Positions 60,819-64,000 of a stretch of DNA of 64,000 nucleotides are shown here, piece by piece. Location of the stretch: NCBI GenBank assembly GCA_964620125.1, contig CAZUGQ010000016.1, positions 1-64,000 on the forward strand, written 5' to 3'. The position numbers and the translations under genes are program-made. Source of the stretch: OLB6 sp964620125 (GTDB lineage: Bacteria > Bacteroidota > Ignavibacteria > Kapaibacteriales > Kapaibacteriaceae). Position 1 is the stretch's first letter; the number at the start of each line of letters is the position of its first letter. Under the pieces are notes generated by a model. The model was given only the letters and a program-made list of their open reading frames with translations, was not told the DNA's origin and ran no database searches.

Positions 60819-63554
60819 ATGGCACTAGCTCCTTCGTACAACCCCACCGAAAGTCGCGATCGGTGGTATCACGCGTGGCAACGCGCTGGACTCTTCCGCA
60901 GCGAACCCTCGACCAAAGCCCCCTACAGCATTCTCATGCCTCCGCCTAACGTGACGGGGATACTGCACTTTGGGCATGTGCTCAACCACACGATTCAGGA
61001 CCTCTACATTCGGTGGAACATGTTGCAGGGGGCTGAGGCACGGTGGTTTGCCGGACTCGACCATGCGGGCATAGCAACCCAGACGGTCGTGGAACGGCAG
61101 CTTAAAGCCGAGGGCACCAATCGGCATGAGCTGGGTAGAGAAGCCTTCGTTGAGCGCGTGTGGCAATGGAAGGAGAAGTATGGTGGGATCATTCTGCAGC
61201 AACTGGAGTTGTTGGGGGATAGCTGTGACTGGGACGCCACCCTGTTCACGATGGATGAGAGTGCAAGCAACGCCGTTCGTGATGTGTTCATTGCGCTTTT
61301 CGACGAAGGACTTATCTACCGAGGTAAGCGCATCATCAACTGGTCACCAGAGGCGCAAAGTGCCTTGAGCGACGAAGAGGTTGTGTTCAAGGAAGTCAAG
61401 GAGCAGATTCATACCCTGCGGTATCATCTCTCCGATGGCTCGGGTACCCTTCATGTTGCAACTGTGCGACCGGAAACCATCTTCGCTGATGTTGCCGTGG
61501 CCGTCCATCCGAACGATGAGCGATTTGCTCACCTGATTGGCCGCACCGTAGTTGTGCCACTTGCTGGCCAGCACGTTCCGATCATCGCTGATGAATATGT
61601 AGACATGACCTTCGGTACAGGATGTTTGAAGGTGACGCCTGCGCATGACCCGAACGACTATGAAATCGGAATGCGCCATGGTCTGCCCATGCCTTCATGC
61701 ATCAACGCCGATGCAACTCTCAATGAACGAGCTGGTCCTTATGCGGGTATGGAGCGGTTCAAGGCCCGGCGTGCCGTGATTCGCGACTTAGAGCAACAGG
61801 AGTTGTTGGAAAAGTCGGAACCATACACCCACAATGTTGGCTTTAGTGAACGTGGTGGTGAACCCGTAGAACCTTATCTGAGCGATCAGTGGTTCGTGAA
61901 GATGCAGCCACTGGCGGAGCCAGCACTGAAGGTCGTGGTTGATCAGCAGATACGATTCTACCCCGAGCACTGGACGAAGACCTACGAACACTGGATGACG
62001 AACATCCGAGACTGGTGCATTTCACGCCAGCTCTGGTGGGGTCACCGCATCCCCGTGTATTATGCACCCGACGGCACATACACCGCTGCTCGCTCTGCCG
62101 ATGAAGCACGCCAGAAGCTCGGACTAACTGCCGATACCGTGATGGTGCAGGATCCCGATGTGCTGGACACGTGGTTTAGCTCGTGGCTTTGGCCTTTAAC
62201 CACAACAGGGTGGTCGTTTGACCAGCATTCGGCAACACGAGGTGCGGCTCGCGCTTCCGATCGTGCATTAGCGTTCTACCTGCCATCCAATCTGCTCGTT
62301 ACCGGACCCGACATCATTTTCTTCTGGGTAGCCCGGATGATCATGGCCTCGCTGAAGTTCGACGGTCGCATTCCGTTTCGTGATGTGTACTTCACCTCCA
62401 TCATCCGCGATGGTCGTGGTCGCAAGCTCAGCAAGAGCCTTGGCAACAGTCCCGATCCCATCGATGTTCTGAACAAGTATGGTACTGATGCTGTGCGCTT
62501 CACCATGATCTACCTCTCGCCGCTGGGCCTGGATGTTCGGCTTGATGTAGACGAAGCCACGCAGGATATCCCCTCCATGGAGCTTGGCAGAAACTTTGCC
62601 AACAAGGTTTGGAATGCCTGCCGCTTTCTGCAGCTCAAGCAAGACGAAGCAGGGCAGGGGGCTCGGGCTCACGTAGAGCTAACAACTGCAGACCGATGGA
62701 TACTCTCGCGATATCACACAACGCTGCAGCAGGCATCCGACGCATTGGGCAACTATCGCATCACTGAATACGCAAAGCTGCTGTATGACTTCGTGTGGCG
62801 CGACTTCTGTGACTGGTACGTTGAAATCGTGAAGATTCGATTTGCTTCTGCATCGAGTGATGAAGAACGAAGGGCAATGCTCCACCATGCATTCGAAATC
62901 ATCGAAGGCACGCTTAAGCTGTTGCACCCAGTAATGCCCTTCCTTACCGAGGAACTCTATCAACAATTGTTTACCGATCGGCATGAAACTGCCGCAGCTC
63001 AGCCAGGAGGCACCGAAGCACGGCCGCTACACTTCATCCTTCAAAGTGGAGCACCTACGTTGGAGAAGGAGCGCATCGCTGCCGATGTTGAAAGTCGGTT
63101 TGCTACTCTGCAAGCCATCGTGGAGGGCGTGCGCCGTCAGCGCAGTGAGATGGGCATACCACCCGGCACACGCCTGCCAGTGTATTTGAGTGCCGACCCA
63201 TCGATCGTTGCCTTTCTGGAAGAACATCGTTCCGTTATCGTATCGCTTGGCAGGTGCAGCGAGCTTGTTATCGGTTCCGATGTACCAAAGCCCCCTGCCA
63301 GCATCGCTGACGTGATTCGTGGTGTTGAGTGTTTTCTTGTTGTGGAAGGGGCCGTAGACCTGGCAAAAGAGAAGGAGCGTTTAGAGAAAGAGTATCAGCG
63401 CCTATCGGGTGCAATTCAAGGCGTGGAAAAGAAACTCTCCAACCAAGGATTTCTCAACGGTGCCAGTTCCGAGATTGTAGAGGCTGAAAGAAAGAAGCTT
63501 GCAGATTGGACAGAGGCGCGTTCGAAAATCCAGAAGAATCTAGCAACACTCTAG
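60819..63554 (+). CDS. valS: Valyl-tRNA synthetase
   Basis: 911-residue class I aminoacyl-tRNA synthetase. It begins ALAPSYNPTESRDRWYHAW, has the HIGH equivalent ILHFGHVLN in PPPNVTGILHFGH, and the editing domain (VATVRPETIFADVAVAVHP, DMTFGTGCLKVTPAHDPNDY). Then WCISRQLWWGHRIPVYY and the KMSKS loop GRKLSKSLGNSPDPID. The anticodon domain follows, and a C-terminal coiled coil (DLAKEKERLEKEYQRLSGAI) characteristic of ValS. Length is within the family range. Four octamer copies fall within it (60917, 61027, 62656, 63289). The 181 bases upstream, shared with the divergent lipoprotein, show no T-box or other leader I can recognise. Confidence 0.97.
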   Translation: MALAPSYNPTESRDRWYHAWQRAGLFRSEPSTKAPYSILMPPPNVTGILHFGHVLNHTIQDLYIRWNMLQGAEARWFAGLDHAGIATQTVVERQLKAEGTNRHELGREAFVERVWQWKEKYGGIILQQLELLGDSCDWDATLFTMDESASNAVRDVFIALFDEGLIYRGKRIINWSPEAQSALSDEEVVFKEVKEQIHTLRYHLSDGSGTLHVATVRPETIFADVAVAVHPNDERFAHLIGRTVVVPLAGQHVPIIADEYVDMTFGTGCLKVTPAHDPNDYEIGMRHGLPMPSCINADATLNERAGPYAGMERFKARRAVIRDLEQQELLEKSEPYTHNVGFSERGGEPVEPYLSDQWFVKMQPLAEPALKVVVDQQIRFYPEHWTKTYEHWMTNIRDWCISRQLWWGHRIPVYYAPDGTYTAARSADEARQKLGLTADTVMVQDPDVLDTWFSSWLWPLTTTGWSFDQHSATRGAARASDRALAFYLPSNLLVTGPDIIFFWVARMIMASLKFDGRIPFRDVYFTSIIRDGRGRKLSKSLGNSPDPIDVLNKYGTDAVRFTMIYLSPLGLDVRLDVDEATQDIPSMELGRNFANKVWNACRFLQLKQDEAGQGARAHVELTTADRWILSRYHTTLQQASDALGNYRITEYAKLLYDFVWRDFCDWYVEIVKIRFASASSDEERRAMLHHAFEIIEGTLKLLHPVMPFLTEELYQQLFTDRHETAAAQPGGTEARPLHFILQSGAPTLEKERIAADVESRFATLQAIVEGVRRQRSEMGIPPGTRLPVYLSADPSIVAFLEEHRSVIVSLGRCSELVIGSDVPKPPASIADVIRGVECFLVVEGAVDLAKEKERLEKEYQRLSGAIQGVEKKLSNQGFLNGASSEIVEAERKKLADWTEARSKIQKNLATL

Positions 63555-63613
63555 ACCACGTATTACAGTAACTCGTGATTCCCGGGCAACACACGTAACG
63601 ACATTCCAGCACC

Positions 63614-64000
63614 ATGAACGCATACCTAGCCATCCCACTTCGCACACCAGTTGGCCGCTATGGTGGTGCACTGAGTTCAGTGCGGCCCGACGATCTGGCG
63701 GCACTCGTTATCCGCTCGGTGGTTGAGCAATCGGGTGTAGACCCGCAATCCATCAACGATGTGATGATCGGTTGTGCAAATCAGGCAGGGGAAGACAATC
63801 GCAATGTGGCCCGAATGGCATTGTTGTTGGCTGGTTTGCCAAACACCGTACCTGGAGTAACGGTGAACAGGTTATGTGCATCATCGTTGGAAGCTGTGAT
63901 TCAAGCCGCACGAGCCGTACGGTGTGGTGATGCCAGCATCGTAATTGCGGGGGGGGTGGAGAGCATGTCGCGTGCACCATACAGTCTGCCGAAGAACGTT
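63614..64000 (+). CDS. Thiolase (acetyl-CoA acyltransferase), N-terminal part
   Basis: First 129 residues, cut by the window end. It reads AIPLRTPVGRYGGALSSVRPDDLAALV, then NDVMIGCANQAGEDNRNVARMAL and TVNRLCASSLEAVIQAA, where the Cys is the acyl-accepting nucleophile, then VIAGGVESMSRAPY. It belongs to the thiolase family used in beta-oxidation (FadA/PcaF type) or acetoacetyl-CoA synthesis; the start resembles 3-oxoadipyl/acetyl-CoA acyltransferases. Start ATG 63614 is the family start. Seven G in a row sit at the AGG turn (63950-63956). It lies 59 bases after valS. Confidence 0.93.
   Translation, partial: MNAYLAIPLRTPVGRYGGALSSVRPDDLAALVIRSVVEQSGVDPQSINDVMIGCANQAGEDNRNVARMALLLAGLPNTVPGVTVNRLCASSLEAVIQAARAVRCGDASIVIAGGVESMSRAPYSLPKNV

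Larger units (their letters stand above)
710..63296. repeat. Dispersed octamer AGGGGGCT, 30 copies across the window
   Basis: Thirty exact copies on either strand. AGGGGGCT on the plus strand starts at 710, 2381, 4063, 6298, 15934, 18040, 20927, 22469, 23802, 30274, 33095, 35457, 44616, 50559, 52800, 56924, 61027, 62656. AGCCCCCT starts at 3581, 6441, 10601, 19255, 28723, 32264, 40088, 41395, 44308, 53458, 60917, 63289. Half of the oriented copies are followed by T, and many are preceded by GGT or GT. All lie in genes (23802 spans a stop codon), in all codon phases and on both gene strands. The function is unknown. Confidence 0.9.

Noticed and set aside
1..64000. tRNA, rRNA, CRISPR arrays, insertion sequences, prophage or integration sites
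   Set aside because: No T-arm/GTTCGAATC context with cloverleaf, no spaced direct repeats, no transposase or integrase-like reading frame was found by reading; small RNAs cannot be excluded.

Overview
The window looks like a chromosomal segment of a free-living bacterium of the Bacteroidota/Chlorobiota (FCB) group. Six proteins seem to carry a C-terminal type IX secretion (T9SS) sorting domain, and there is a carboxypeptidase-like/DUF5686 protein, a CarboxypepD-plug TonB receptor and a GlmU-family nucleotidyltransferase, all typical of that group. Some genes have clear Shine-Dalgarno sequences (greA, hpf, phoD), which fits a deep branch such as Kapabacteria better than a classical Bacteroides. 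This placement is inference. I see no IS element, prophage, CRISPR array, rRNA or tRNA. No gene-free stretch exceeds 300 bases; the longest is about 275 bases at 59158-59432.

Layout: 1-3168, a biotin carboxylase remnant, purL and a DoxX protein. 3174-9462 (minus), a T9SS protein with a duplicated C39-like domain, an FtsX-type permease, a 3-hydroxyacyl-CoA dehydrogenase and kbl. 9533-11667, two glycosyltransferases, the second interrupted by a 12-N gap. 11733-14723, a T9SS Asp-box repeat protein. 14700-17187, mnmA, an acyltransferase, a thioredoxin and a small partner. 17210-20669, a strong hairpin, a pyrimidine repeat tract, tgt, yajC, ribBA and greA. 20746-28429, a subtilase lipoprotein, accD, arginase, a possible barrel protein, hpf, hprK, an oligopeptide-binding lipoprotein and an AlbA_2 regulator. 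28538-34906 (minus), a CAP-domain T9SS protein, bestrophin, SDR, GlmU-like protein and pyrG. 34994-38702, a sugar-binding lipoprotein and a DUF5686 protein. 38705-45411 (minus), a membrane protein with a T9SS tail paired with an ECF sigma factor, a small secreted protein, purT and priA. 45508-47531, an HtrA protease and lptB. 47566-52345 (minus), a phoD-lipoprotein-TonB receptor operon. 52426-54220, nnr and VanZ. 54170-59157 (minus), a coupled phoH-cdaA-pcm-miaA/dacB operon. 59433-60637 (minus), a LysM protein and a coiled-coil lipoprotein. 60819-64000, valS and the start of a thiolase.

Most genes are housekeeping genes packed in short operons, often with 1-11 nt overlaps. The more unusual features are: (i) the octamer AGGGGGCT on either strand 30 times, nearly always inside genes and in all codon phases, which suggests a DNA-level signal; (ii) one uninterrupted reading frame joining MiaA to a complete PBP4-type carboxypeptidase with its own signal peptide in the middle; (iii) a Tgt lacking three of the four zinc ligands; (iv) a secreted C39-like protein with an active and a degenerate copy of the same unit; (v) a 12-bp perfect hairpin followed by a roughly 120-base pyrimidine repeat leader before tgt.
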